A stretch of DNA of 64,000 nucleotides from CAILZL01 sp963748005 (GTDB lineage Bacteria; Pseudomonadota; Gammaproteobacteria; Steroidobacterales; Steroidobacteraceae): positions 124,001 through 188,000 of the forward strand of contig CAVVHH010000002.1 in the NCBI GenBank assembly GCA_963748005.1, written 5' to 3'. The translations under genes were made by a program, and so were the position numbers. The notes under the pieces were generated by a model, which saw only the letters and a program-made list of their open reading frames with translations, was not told the DNA's origin and ran no database searches. Positions 8,301-17,083 of the stretch are shown piece by piece (within the stretch, counting starts at the first letter, position 1; every line of letters begins with the position of its first letter).

Positions 8301-8449
8301 CCGGCTGCCTAACCTCACAGTTTCCGACCAAAGTTCTATCGATTCAGCTCGGCAAGCGGCAAAATAAGCAGAAATTTAGCTGCGCAGGTCGCGACTGTGG
8401 CCGCTAGAATTGCTTCTTACCATTTATCTACGAAAGACAAGACAAGCCT

Positions 8450-8704
8450 ATGAGCGACTCTGATTTGCTTTCTCGCATTCGCCGCGTACTGAAGGACCAC
8501 GGTCGGCTGAGCAAGGATATCGACAGCCTGCCGCCGGATGCCGATCTCAATCAGGCGGGAATGACGTCCCATGCCAGTGTTAACGTCATGCTGGCACTGG
8601 AAGGTGAATTCGACATCGAATTTCCCGATGCCATGCTCAGGCGCAATATATTCAGCAGCCTGACTAGCATCCAGGTTGCCGTTGAAGAACTCACCGCTGC
8701 CTGA
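8450..8704 (+). CDS. Acyl/aminoacyl carrier protein
   Basis: 84 residues, acidic and helical, with the phosphopantetheine attachment region DADLNQAGMTSHASV. Ser40, within GMTSH, occupies the place of the usual DSL serine. The departure from DSL resembles carrier proteins that pair with aminoacyl-tRNA-synthetase-like ligases, and such a ligase is encoded at 12806-13717. It would be converted to the holo form and carry an amino acid as a thioester. It is followed after six bases by the GH2 gene, so the two are probably co-transcribed. Confidence 0.92.
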   Translation: MSDSDLLSRIRRVLKDHGRLSKDIDSLPPDADLNQAGMTSHASVNVMLALEGEFDIEFPDAMLRRNIFSSLTSIQVAVEELTAA

Positions 8705-8710
8705 TCGTAT

Positions 8711-11287
8711 ATGTCCATCTACGGCAGGATACGCACGGCTACGCATCTGCGCCGTGAGTTACTTGCAGAAGGCTGGCAATTTTGCGCCACCGATCCCGGA
8801 AACATAACGACACCTGAGGCGCTGCTTATACTGCCTCAGGATTGGCTGCCTACCACTGTCCCCAATACTGTAGCCAGCGCATTACGCCAGACTCAGCGAT
8901 GGAGCCTGGACAGCCCACCTCGTAACTTTGACGCAGAGGACTGGTGGTTCCGTCTCGAATTCCGAGCCCAACCAGATCAGCCTCTTGAATCTACTGTCCT
9001 GTGCATTGGCGGGCTTGCCACCGTGGCGGATGTCTGGCTTAACGGAGAGCATCTGTTGCACTGCGAGAACATGTTTCGCAGCCACCGTATCGACGTCGGC
9101 ACCCGCCTGCGAACTGAAAATCAGCTACTGATCCGCTTTGTTGCACTGGACACATTGATTGCCATCAAGCGACCACGTCCGCGCTGGAAGGCGCCGATGA
9201 TCCAACATCAGCAATTGCGCTGGTTACGCACCACGCTTCTGGGTCGAACTCCAGGTTGGTCTCCACCAGTCGCGGCAGTTGGCCCTTGGCGGGAGATATG
9301 GCTAGAGCGTCAGAAACTGGTGCGCATTGACTCGCCTCCACACATGAAAACTGCTGTTGAGAATGGAGTGGGCGTGATTGAGATCGCCTGCAACATCAAG
9401 CCTCTGGGTGAGGAAATACGAATTGTAAGTTGCCAGTTGAGCCTCACTCGTGGGACGGTCTGCGCTACTACGCTATTAGAAAGCCAGAACCATCACAATT
9501 TCGAGGGCCATCTTGAAATAGAAAAACCTTCTCTATGGTGGCCCCACACTCACGGCGATCCTGCTCTGTACAAAGTACATTTACGTATTCTGGTGGAGCT
9601 TCGCGAACAAACTCACAGCATTGATCTGGACCTGGGGTCTGCCGGATTCCGCAAAGTTACACTCGATACTGCTAACGGCAATTTCGTAATTGCCCTTAAT
9701 GACGTGCCAGTATTCTGCCGTGGTGCCTGCTGGACGCCCCCTGACGTCGTGGCGCTGGATAGCAACACCGAATTACTCGAGCGAAACATTCGGCTGGTTA
9801 GAGAGGCCGGTATGAACATGCTGCGCATCAGCGGGACGATGGTTTATGAAAACGATGAGTTTCTCGATTTTTGCGATGATAATGGCATCCTGCTTTGGCA
9901 AGACATGATGTTCGCCAACATGGACTATCCGGAAACGGAAGAGTTTCTGGCAGAAGTAAATGCTGAAATCACGCAAGTGACTGAGCGCCTTGGCCCCCAC
10001 CCCTGCCTGACTGTGCTGTGTGGCAATAGCGAAGGCGAGCAGCAAGCAGCCATGTTTGGAGCCACTCGTGACCGCTGGAACCCGCCTCTATTTCACCAAC
10101 ACATCCCGACTCTGTTGGCAGACTTGTTGCCGAACATCCCCTACTGGCCATCAAGCGCGCACGGTGGTTCATTTCCATACCAGAATAACGTAGGCACAAC
10201 CTCATACTATGGCGTCGGCGCATATCTCAGGCCGTTGGAAGACGCTCGCCGCAGTGAAGTGAAGTTCGCGACCGAATGTCTGGCATTTGCAAATGTCCCC
10301 GAGGACAGCTGTATCGAAAAAATGCCCGGTGGACTTGCACTAAGAATTCATCATCCGCAATGGAAAGCCCGCACACCTCGCGACCTGGGAGCTGGCTGGG
10401 ATTTTGAAGATGTACGTGATCACTATCTCAAACTTTTACATGGTATTGATCCTCTCACGCTCCGCTATGCTAACCATGAACGGTACTTGGAACTAAGCCG
10501 TATCATCACCGGCGAAGTTATGGCCTACACCTTCGCAGATTGGCGACGCAAACGATCTACCTGCCGCGGCGCGTTGATCTGGTTCCTGCAGGATCTTATC
10601 CCCGGCTCAGGCTGGGGAATCATCGATGCTAATGGCAACCCGAAAGCCGCCTATTATCATTTGCGACGCGCTTTACAACCTTTGACTGTATCCATCAGCG
10701 ATGAAGGATGTAACGGATTGACGTTGCATCTGATAAATGAAACAAGCGATTTATTTAGAGGCATTCTCGAAATTTCGCTCTACAGAAACAGTGAAATCAT
10801 TATTGGAAACAGCAAACAGTCGATAGTAGTCAATCCAAATGACGCACTTGAAATACCCGCTCTCGCGGCATTCGATGGTTTTTCAGACATGAACTACGCT
10901 TACAGATTTGGCCCCACTTCTCATGATATTGTGATCGCCACATTAACCGACGTATCGGGAAACAAGGTTTCTGAGGCAGTTTATTTCCAGAACCGCACAA
11001 CACGCGTTCTTGAATCCGACATAGGCTTATCTGCAATAGCGCATCCCGTACCCGGCACAGAGAAAGAAATGGAATTGCGCATAATAACGAGGCGTTTTGC
11101 GGAATCCGTATACGTCAATGTACATGGATGCCGCGTGCAAGATAATTACTTTCATTTATCTCCGGGTTCTGAGCATCGAGCAAGAATCTTCACACCAACC
11201 ATTCTGCAAACACCCTTAGGCACAGTTCGCGCCCTGAATTGCACTAAATCCATCCCAATAGAAATCTGTCTTGCATACCATCGTTAG
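8711..11287 (+). CDS. Glycoside hydrolase family 2 (beta-mannosidase-like)
   Basis: 858 residues with the GH2 order: an N-terminal jelly-roll sugar-binding domain (WLPTTVPNTVASALRQTQRW, DWWFRLEFRA, GLATVADVWLNGEHLLHCEN), an immunoglobulin-like domain, and a TIM barrel from about residue 330 (FCRGACWTPPDVVALDS, GMNMLRISGTMVYENDEFLD, LWQDMMFANMDYP). The acid/base Glu is E441 in CGNSEGEQQ, and the nucleophile is probably E522 in KFATECLAF. No signal peptide is visible, so it should be cytoplasmic. It sits between the carrier-protein gene and the flavoenzyme gene; a hydrolase inside an aminoacyl-carrier cluster is unexpected. It could trim or transglycosylate a sugar-amino acid product, but this is inference. 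Confidence 0.92.
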   Translation: MSIYGRIRTATHLRRELLAEGWQFCATDPGNITTPEALLILPQDWLPTTVPNTVASALRQTQRWSLDSPPRNFDAEDWWFRLEFRAQPDQPLESTVLCIGGLATVADVWLNGEHLLHCENMFRSHRIDVGTRLRTENQLLIRFVALDTLIAIKRPRPRWKAPMIQHQQLRWLRTTLLGRTPGWSPPVAAVGPWREIWLERQKLVRIDSPPHMKTAVENGVGVIEIACNIKPLGEEIRIVSCQLSLTRGTVCATTLLESQNHHNFEGHLEIEKPSLWWPHTHGDPALYKVHLRILVELREQTHSIDLDLGSAGFRKVTLDTANGNFVIALNDVPVFCRGACWTPPDVVALDSNTELLERNIRLVREAGMNMLRISGTMVYENDEFLDFCDDNGILLWQDMMFANMDYPETEEFLAEVNAEITQVTERLGPHPCLTVLCGNSEGEQQAAMFGATRDRWNPPLFHQHIPTLLADLLPNIPYWPSSAHGGSFPYQNNVGTTSYYGVGAYLRPLEDARRSEVKFATECLAFANVPEDSCIEKMPGGLALRIHHPQWKARTPRDLGAGWDFEDVRDHYLKLLHGIDPLTLRYANHERYLELSRIITGEVMAYTFADWRRKRSTCRGALIWFLQDLIPGSGWGIIDANGNPKAAYYHLRRALQPLTVSISDEGCNGLTLHLINETSDLFRGILEISLYRNSEIIIGNSKQSIVVNPNDALEIPALAAFDGFSDMNYAYRFGPTSHDIVIATLTDVSGNKVSEAVYFQNRTTRVLESDIGLSAIAHPVPGTEKEMELRIITRRFAESVYVNVHGCRVQDNYFHLSPGSEHRARIFTPTILQTPLGTVRALNCTKSIPIEICLAYHR

Positions 11288-11562
11288 TCAGCCACGGAAT
11301 ATTCGATCCGAACATTCCTTTCGATGCAGACTTACGGCTCCGTGACTGGCTCCAACATAGTAGAACGAACGTTCAATGGATACCTTTCTCTAATATGCGA
11401 CCCGAAATCGCCTATGGTTGAAGATCTTATATTCCCGGAACCCGCACTCTGAGTACCATTTCACGATTTATGCTTTTGATCGTGTTAGCATTTGCCATGT
11501 CTGCTCTGCCTGCTAATTTATTGTAAATTCGGAACATTCTGATTTTTCTAGAGCACATACGC

Positions 11563-12744
11563 ATGCATACCGCTTTCAACACCTCAAGTGCAAATACATT
11601 GTTAAACGACACGCAGCGCATTGCTAGAGATATTTCTGCGCAACATGCAGCAGATGTCGACTCAAAAGGCCGCTTCCCAAGCGAAACAATATTGGCATTG
11701 AAAGGAGCGGGGATCTTATCGGCAGCGGTGCCCAAGAGCCTTGGTGGCCCCGGATGCAATATGCGTGAACTTGCCCACCTTTGTTCAACAATCTCCCAAT
11801 CATGTGGCTCCAGTGGAATGATCTTAGCCATGCACTTTATTCAAGTCGCATGCATAGCGCGGCATGCCGAGAAATCAACTGCGCTAACTACCTATCTTCG
11901 CGAATTAGTTGACAAGCAATACCTACTCGCTTCAATGACTTCTGAAGTCGGAACGTTTGGCGATACTCGCTCCAGCATATGTGCAGTGGTACTGGATAAA
12001 GGCCAATTTGCGCTTAACAAGGACGCGACAACCGGTTCATATTGTGCCCATGCCGATGCCATTCTTGTAACTTGTCGTCGTGCGGACAACGCGCCAAGCA
12101 ATGATCAAGTTCTGGTATTGGTACGGAAAGAGGATTACAAACTGGAACAAACTACCTCTTGGGATACGCTCGGCATGCGCGGCACCTGCAGTCCCGGCTT
12201 CCGATTGGAATCGCACGGTCCAGAAAACCACATGATACCCGGCTCATTCGCTGACTCATCCGCACAGACTATGGTGCCGTACTCGCACATTCTATGGTCG
12301 TCGCTGTGGTGGGGCATTGCGGCGGATGCAGTCGCCAAGGCAGCCAGTTATGTGCGTGCAGAGGCACGCAAGAAGCCCGGCACGATTCCGCACACCGCCA
12401 CTCGCCTGGCTGAGGTGTCGACGCAGCTGCAGGCGATGAAACACAGCTGGCTGACCTTGGCGACAGAGTTTGATCAGTTGCCAGATGGCAAGGCCGGCAT
12501 GGACGAACTACTCAGCATCGGCTGGGCGCTGAAGATGAACAACCTCAAAATCAGTTGCTCTGAAGCCGCCCCGCAGATTGTGCACAAAGCGCTGCAGATT
12601 ATCGGCATCATGGCCTACAAGAATGACTCCAAGCTCAGCCTGGGACGGCACTATCGCGATGTGTTATCCGCATCGCTGATGATTTCCAATGACCGCATTG
12701 CCGCCAAGAGCGCCTCCATGCTGCTGGTCCACAAAGACAGTTGA
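11563..12744 (+). CDS. Acyl-CoA dehydrogenase family flavoprotein
   Basis: 393 residues. It has the three-part ACAD fold: an N-terminal helical domain (ARDISAQHAADVDSKGRFPS, LKGAGILSAAVPKSLGGPGC), a middle beta-domain (YLLASMTSEVGTFGDTRSS, NKDATTGSYCAHADAILVTC, TSWDTLGMRGTCSPGFRLE) and a C-terminal helical bundle. Members outside fatty-acid oxidation, including DszC-like monooxygenases, use free reduced flavin supplied by a separate reductase. The flavin reductase at 7278-8300 in the same cluster makes that mode plausible. The substrate may be the aminoacyl group on the carrier protein; this is inferred from neighbours only. 275 bases without a gene separate it from the GH2 gene. Confidence 0.9.
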   Translation: MHTAFNTSSANTLLNDTQRIARDISAQHAADVDSKGRFPSETILALKGAGILSAAVPKSLGGPGCNMRELAHLCSTISQSCGSSGMILAMHFIQVACIARHAEKSTALTTYLRELVDKQYLLASMTSEVGTFGDTRSSICAVVLDKGQFALNKDATTGSYCAHADAILVTCRRADNAPSNDQVLVLVRKEDYKLEQTTSWDTLGMRGTCSPGFRLESHGPENHMIPGSFADSSAQTMVPYSHILWSSLWWGIAADAVAKAASYVRAEARKKPGTIPHTATRLAEVSTQLQAMKHSWLTLATEFDQLPDGKAGMDELLSIGWALKMNNLKISCSEAAPQIVHKALQIIGIMAYKNDSKLSLGRHYRDVLSASLMISNDRIAAKSASMLLVHKDS

Positions 12745-12805
12745 TCTTGATCCGCCACGCATTGCAACAGATCACTGAGGACTGCGGCGATAACTTGGAC
12801 TTCCA

Positions 12806-13717
12806 ATGAGCAAGACCTTCGACAGTGGACGGCTTTATGACGATCTGGTGCGTCATGGCTTGATTATCCCAGTGGGTGTACCTGGCGCGTATGGCCGAGG
12901 GGCCATCTTTGAAGATGTGATCGAACGCTTCAATGCGCTAGTCACGGATCTCGCCAAGAACGATGGCGCCGTCATGCGCGCCTACCCGCCGCTGGTCAAC
13001 CGCAAGGTGATCGAGAAGCACGGCTACCTGGAATCCTTTCCGCATTTGTGCGGCTCGGTGTTTAGTTTCAGTGGCAAGGAACTCGAGTCCCGCACCATGG
13101 CCGCCAAGGCCGCGGCCGGTGAACCCTGGGGCGAGCACCTGCATCAGACCGACCTGTGCCTGACGCCGGCGATCTGCTACCCGCTCTATCCGACCCTGTC
13201 GGGCGCAATCCCGGAAGATGGTCTGCTGTTCTCGCTGCTTGGCTGGGCCTACCGGCACGAGCCTTCCCCGGAGCCCACCCGGCTGCAGTCCTTCCGCATG
13301 CGGGAATTTGTACGAGTCGGCACGGCCTCGCAGGTCGTCGCTTGGCGCGATATGTGGCTGCAGCGCGGTCTGCAACTGCTGCGCTCGCTGGGCCTTGAGG
13401 CGCAATCCGATGTCGCCTCCGATCCGTTCTTCGGCCGGGGTGGCAAAATGATGGCCGCCAATCAGATGGAACAGAAACTGAAGTTCGAAGTGCTGGTCCC
13501 GGTCCTCTCCAAGGAGCACCCAACAGCCTGCTGCTCCTTCAACTTCCATCAGACCCATTTTGGTTTGAAGTGGGACATCAAAACGGCATCCGGTGAAACC
13601 GCCAACACCGCATGCCTAGGTTTTGGTCTGGAACGCATTGCTATCGCCCTATTCAACACCCATGGCTGCGATCCGTCGAACTGGCCCACCGACGTCCGGA
13701 CACTGCTCTGGCCCTGA
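12806..13717 (+). CDS. Amino acid:[carrier protein] ligase (class II aminoacyl-tRNA-synthetase homologue)
   Basis: 303 residues, much shorter than a seryl-tRNA synthetase because the tRNA-binding arm is absent. It keeps the class II catalytic core: motif 2 FRMREFVRVG with R164/E167, and motif 3 GFGLERIAIALF with R277. C124, E167 and C270 are in the positions expected for the Cys/Glu/Cys zinc site of this family. Characterised homologues from Bradyrhizobium and Agrobacterium activate Gly or Ala with ATP and transfer it to the phosphopantetheine of a dedicated carrier protein, not to tRNA. The partner here should be the protein encoded at 8450-8704. The stop overlaps the next start (TGATG), so it is translationally coupled to the DUF1839-like gene. 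Confidence 0.93.
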   Translation: MSKTFDSGRLYDDLVRHGLIIPVGVPGAYGRGAIFEDVIERFNALVTDLAKNDGAVMRAYPPLVNRKVIEKHGYLESFPHLCGSVFSFSGKELESRTMAAKAAAGEPWGEHLHQTDLCLTPAICYPLYPTLSGAIPEDGLLFSLLGWAYRHEPSPEPTRLQSFRMREFVRVGTASQVVAWRDMWLQRGLQLLRSLGLEAQSDVASDPFFGRGGKMMAANQMEQKLKFEVLVPVLSKEHPTACCSFNFHQTHFGLKWDIKTASGETANTACLGFGLERIAIALFNTHGCDPSNWPTDVRTLLWP

Positions 13718-14718
13718 TGAGCAATACCTGCACGGACCCCACTGCCATGAGCCGACATACTGTCATCCCAAATCTCGACGCTGCCCAGTACGAGCGGCAT
13801 GCGCTGCACAGCAGCAGCCTTTGGCCGGAAAAGAACTGTTACGCCGACCTCTGGCTGGAACTGCTGCATGCGCTGAAGCTGGAACCCCGGGCGATGCTAC
13901 CCTTCACCCTCAGCGTGGATTTTGAGGGCGATCAGTGGACCTTCTTCAAGCCCAGCCATGATGATCTGCGTGATCTGTATGGGCTCGACGTACAAGAACT
14001 GACGGTCTGGCGGCCGCTGCTCGATCACGCCGTTGAGCATCTGTCCGCCGGCAAGCTCATCAGCACTGAAGCGGATGCCTTCTGGTTGCCGGATACCTCA
14101 GGTACTGACTACCGCACCAAGCACTCCAAGACCACCATTGTGCTTAATGATCTGGACATGACCAACCAGCGCTTGGGCTACTTCCACAACTCTGGCTACT
14201 ACCAATTGCAGGGTGAGGACTTCATCAAGACATTCCGGCTCGATGTCGCACCGGATCCGGCCTTCCTGCCCCTGTTTGCCGAATTCATCCGCATTGACCG
14301 TCTGATCCACCGGAGTGAGCAGGATCTTGGGCAACGGTCACTGGCATTGCTCAAGAAGTATATGCAGCGCCTGCCTGTCAGCAATCCGATCGAACGATTT
14401 TCCGTGCGTTTTGCCCGCGAATTGCCAGCCTTGCAAGAGAGGGGCATGGAGCACTATCACGTATGGGCATTTGCCGCCACACGGCAGCTCGGCGCGGCCA
14501 CTGAACTTGCTGCAAAACATCTGGAGTGGCTAAGCGGTCTGGGCCTGATTGAAGCCAATTCCGCGGCACAAATGCTGACGTCCATTTCAAACGCTAGTAA
14601 GACATTTATTCTCCAGGGAGCACGTGCGGTAAATACCAAACGTGCTCTTGATCTTGAAGCCATCTTCGATCCCATGATCCATGCATGGCACGATACTATG
14701 CGGCAGCTTGCTGACTGA
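13717..14718 (+). CDS. DUF1839-like protein of the amino acid:carrier-protein ligase cluster
   Basis: 333 residues from ATG at 13717, which overlaps the upstream TGA; the open frame extends farther upstream but inside the ligase gene. Recognisable blocks include NCYADLWLELLHALKLEPRA, FTLSVDFEGDQWTFFKPSHD, DLYGLDVQELTVWRPLLDHA and TTIVLNDLDMTNQRLGYFHN. The family is of unknown function and is known mainly beside amino acid:carrier-protein ligases, so a role in transfer or release of the carrier-bound amino acid is likely. No membrane segment or signal peptide is seen. Coupled translation with the ligase suggests a complex. Confidence 0.85.
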   Translation: MSNTCTDPTAMSRHTVIPNLDAAQYERHALHSSSLWPEKNCYADLWLELLHALKLEPRAMLPFTLSVDFEGDQWTFFKPSHDDLRDLYGLDVQELTVWRPLLDHAVEHLSAGKLISTEADAFWLPDTSGTDYRTKHSKTTIVLNDLDMTNQRLGYFHNSGYYQLQGEDFIKTFRLDVAPDPAFLPLFAEFIRIDRLIHRSEQDLGQRSLALLKKYMQRLPVSNPIERFSVRFARELPALQERGMEHYHVWAFAATRQLGAATELAAKHLEWLSGLGLIEANSAAQMLTSISNASKTFILQGARAVNTKRALDLEAIFDPMIHAWHDTMRQLAD

Positions 14719-15038
14719 CCATACCGCCACTCAATCCGACCTACATTAGCCATGATCATCGCCGAGACCTGCCCAGTGTTTGGCACTATGAATATGGTGG
14801 AACCATTCCCGCGGGGTTGCAACAACCAGAAATCCCTGACCCGACCCAGCATCGGTTGACTCGTGAGATACTCGACGAAAGTACCGCTGATGCATCCGTA
14901 CTTCAATGTGCAAGCCGTGTAGTGAAAGTGACCTGCTGGATACTGTACCCGCCCGCTGGGTCTGTTCGCTGCTTGCTAACGCATGAGCCTTCGTTTTGTA
15001 AAATGAAATTGAGCTAAAACAGAGTAGCAACCCTTACA
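14719..15038. other. Intergenic region with no supported gene
   Basis: About 320 bases between the DUF1839-like gene and the GtrA gene. Short frames on the minus strand (14746-15030) have no recognisable domain, ribosome site or operon partner. No terminator with a T-run is seen. Confidence 0.5.
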
Positions 15039-15425
15039 ATGTCGATTGCACGGCAATTTCTTAAGTTCGCGTTAGTAGGAGCGGTCGGCACGGTGGTGCA
15101 ATACGCCGTCTTATGGGAATTTGTCCAGTTCCTATCGATTTCCGCACCGGTGTCTTCAGCAATAGGTTTCGCACTTGGCTCCGTCGTCAACTACGCTCTC
15201 AACTACCTGTTCACCTTCGCAAGCAAAAAATCGCACATCGAAGCTGCCACCCGGTATTACCTGATCGTTGCGGTAGCCTTTGTTATTAATTACGGGCTCA
15301 TGGAGTTTTTGATTTCAGGGCAACACTGGAACTATTGGCACGCGCAGCTTCTTACCACCAGTATAGGCCTTTGCTGGAACTTTTCCGGGAGCCGGTGGTG
15401 GGCTTTTAGAATCAGCATGGTGTAG
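15039..15425 (+). CDS. GtrA family membrane protein
   Basis: 128 residues with four predicted transmembrane helices (LKFALVGAVGTVVQYAVLWE; APVSSAIGFALGSVVNYALN; YYLIVAVAFVINYGLMEFLI; LLTTSIGLCWNFSGSRWWAF). GtrA proteins are thought to help flip or present undecaprenyl-phosphate-linked sugars for transfer in the periplasm or O-antigen glucosylation. Length and helix pattern match the family. It stands in front of a broken GNAT gene on the same strand, so it may be all that is left of a small operon. Confidence 0.92.
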   Translation: MSIARQFLKFALVGAVGTVVQYAVLWEFVQFLSISAPVSSAIGFALGSVVNYALNYLFTFASKKSHIEAATRYYLIVAVAFVINYGLMEFLISGQHWNYWHAQLLTTSIGLCWNFSGSRWWAFRISMV

Positions 15426-15520
15426 CAACGAACGATGCGCAATGTAAGCAGATATTGCGCCAAAACTCATCTTTGTTCTTATATTTTAGATTTTAAATCG
15501 CAAGGAATTAGCTTCATCAT

Positions 15521-16081
15521 GGTCGTAATTGTACCGCTGCCACCGTTAACGGAAATCGAGCTTTTGTGGCGAACAATTTCGTCATCAACCTCACGCAGCT
15601 TTTTTATCTCTTGGCCGTGGATTCGAACCTGGCTATCTTGCTTACCGGCGCAGATGAACCCTCAGTTAATGACCATCCTTTTTTTGAGCGCTTCCACTCC
15701 GAGCTCATAGACAAGCACTTTGATGAGGGCGTAGTTCAGATCATACGTGTACGAGCAGGCAGCACAACGATCGGGGCTTTGTACAATTTTCTCCATGATA
15801 AAACCGTTTCTGTCTATCAAACCGGGTTCAACTACTCACACGTGCAATCACCAAACAAGGAGTCACCTGGACTATTGACGCATGCAATGGCAATCGAACA
15901 CAACTGCAGGCTGGGTTACAGACGCTATGATCTGCTGGCGGGTGACAGTCAGTACAAAAAAGCATTAAGCAATAGCTCGGAGGAGCTGTGGTGGGGGCAT
16001 ATTCAGCGATGTCGATTTAGGTTTTACATTGAGAAAAAGCTGCAGTATATGTGGCGTCGTCTTCATGACTACCGCAACTAG
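15521..16081 (+). pseudogene. Broken GNAT (CelD/BcsL-like) acetyltransferase remnant
   Basis: A first segment from ATG at 15521 (LPPLTEIELLWRTISSSTSR, SFFISWPWIRTWLSCLPA) matches the start of CelD/BcsL-like N-acyltransferases of polysaccharide loci. It then goes out of frame; the C-terminal half continues one frame over (GADEPSVNDHPFFERFHSEL, STTIGALYNFLHDKTVSVYQ, AIEHNCRLGYRRYDLLAGDS) to a stop at 16081. Only about 187 codons remain, whereas the family usually has about 330-380, so an internal deletion accompanied the frameshift. A frame opening at 15566 covers the second part but lacks the N-terminal domain. Probably non-functional. Confidence 0.75.
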
Positions 16082-16095
16082 AGGATAAACAAGAA

Positions 16096-16971
16096 ATGGC
16101 AAATGCGGAAACTGCAAGAGTCGCCGCCGGATGGCGTACTCGGCTTCTTAGCGAAGTCAAACGGCTGGCGAAAGAGCCTCCGTTTCGCGCCTTGATCCGG
16201 TTGGCACTGCTGAGCATTCCAACATCGGTTCGCACCAAGGCGAAATGGGAACTCGGTCCACGGCCCAACTATCTACTGGGTGTATTGAACGCCGCCGATC
16301 AGGCTGTGCGCGAGGGCGTGAACACTATAGCGGTAGTAGAGTTCGGTGTTGCGGGAGGAAACGGACTTGTCGTGCTGGAGCACTGGGCACGGAAAGTTGC
16401 GCTGGAGACTGGAGTTCGCATCGTCGTTTATGGATTTGACACGGGCACGGGTCTTCCTGAATCCTGCGGTGATCACCGCGATCACCCTGACAAGTGGGCG
16501 GCCAGTGACTACGCGATGGACGTTGAAAAATTGAAGCGTCGTCTCAAATCAGACACCAAGCTTGTGATCGGAGATACTCGTGAGACGGTGCCGCAATTTG
16601 CCAAGGAACAGACGATCCCGATTGGATTTGCGGCAGTGGATGTGGATCTCTACTCTTCTACCGTAGCGGTGCTACAGTTGTTCCGCGGTCCGAACCGGAA
16701 CATGCTACGTCGCACCTATCTGTATTTCGACGACGTGGCAGATCCACAGGCAAGTTTCCTGCACCGCTTTGCTGGCGAACTCCTCGCGATTGAAGAATTC
16801 AACGATACGTCTGATGACGTCAAAATTGACGTGTGGCGAGGGCTGCGCGGAGGCCGGATTTTTCCTGACTCCGATTGGATAGAAAAGATGTATATCGCCC
16901 ACGATCTAACCGCGATCAGCGCGACCCGTCTGGCTCGGGCACCCCTCCGCGACTTCGGGCTGGTAAGGTAG
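16096..16971 (+). CDS. Class I SAM-dependent methyltransferase-like protein
   Basis: 291 residues. A Rossmann-type motif I is visible (TIAVVEFGVAGGNGLVVLEH, about residues 77-96), followed by VRIVVYGFDTGTGLP and an acidic strand IGFAAVDVDLYSSTVAVLQL. A basic N-terminal helix region (TRLLSEVKRLAKEPPFRALI) precedes the fold. GAGG lies about ten bases upstream of the ATG. The pattern is that of TylF/MycF-like or uncharacterised methyltransferases in polysaccharide loci, which may cap or modify sugars. Substrate unknown. It is followed by a strong hairpin at 17021-17044. Confidence 0.7.
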   Translation: MANAETARVAAGWRTRLLSEVKRLAKEPPFRALIRLALLSIPTSVRTKAKWELGPRPNYLLGVLNAADQAVREGVNTIAVVEFGVAGGNGLVVLEHWARKVALETGVRIVVYGFDTGTGLPESCGDHRDHPDKWAASDYAMDVEKLKRRLKSDTKLVIGDTRETVPQFAKEQTIPIGFAAVDVDLYSSTVAVLQLFRGPNRNMLRRTYLYFDDVADPQASFLHRFAGELLAIEEFNDTSDDVKIDVWRGLRGGRIFPDSDWIEKMYIAHDLTAISATRLARAPLRDFGLVR

Positions 16972-17020
16972 TACCAATTAGAGGGATACAGTAACAGGCT
17001 TGCAGTTCAGGCTAGCCAAG

Positions 17021-17044
17021 AGCCGGAAGCGCTCGCTTCCGGCT
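17021..17044. terminator. Perfect 10-bp hairpin between convergent genes
   Basis: AGCCGGAAGC / GCTC / GCTTCCGGCT is a perfect 10-bp stem with a four-base loop, halfway between the convergent genes ending at 16971 (plus) and 17084 (minus). It has no T-run on either strand, so it may be a bidirectional transcript-end hairpin and not a textbook intrinsic terminator. No second copy was noticed in the window. Confidence 0.55.
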
Positions 17045-17083
17045 ACAGAAGATGGGCTTAAACTGGCCGGCGTATCCTGCCAC

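Noticed and set aside
8395..8420. Sigma-54-like promoter (TGGCCGC...TTGCTT) upstream of the carrier-protein gene
   Set aside because: Eleven bases separate GG and GC, whereas sigma-54 promoters require ten.
12938..13558. Long open frame antisense to the amino acid:carrier-protein ligase
   Set aside because: Shadow of a GC-rich coding region; no recognisable domain and fully inside a well-supported gene.
14746..15030. 95-codon minus-strand frame between DUF1839-like and GtrA genes
   Set aside because: No family resemblance, no ribosome site and no partner gene; left as intergenic.
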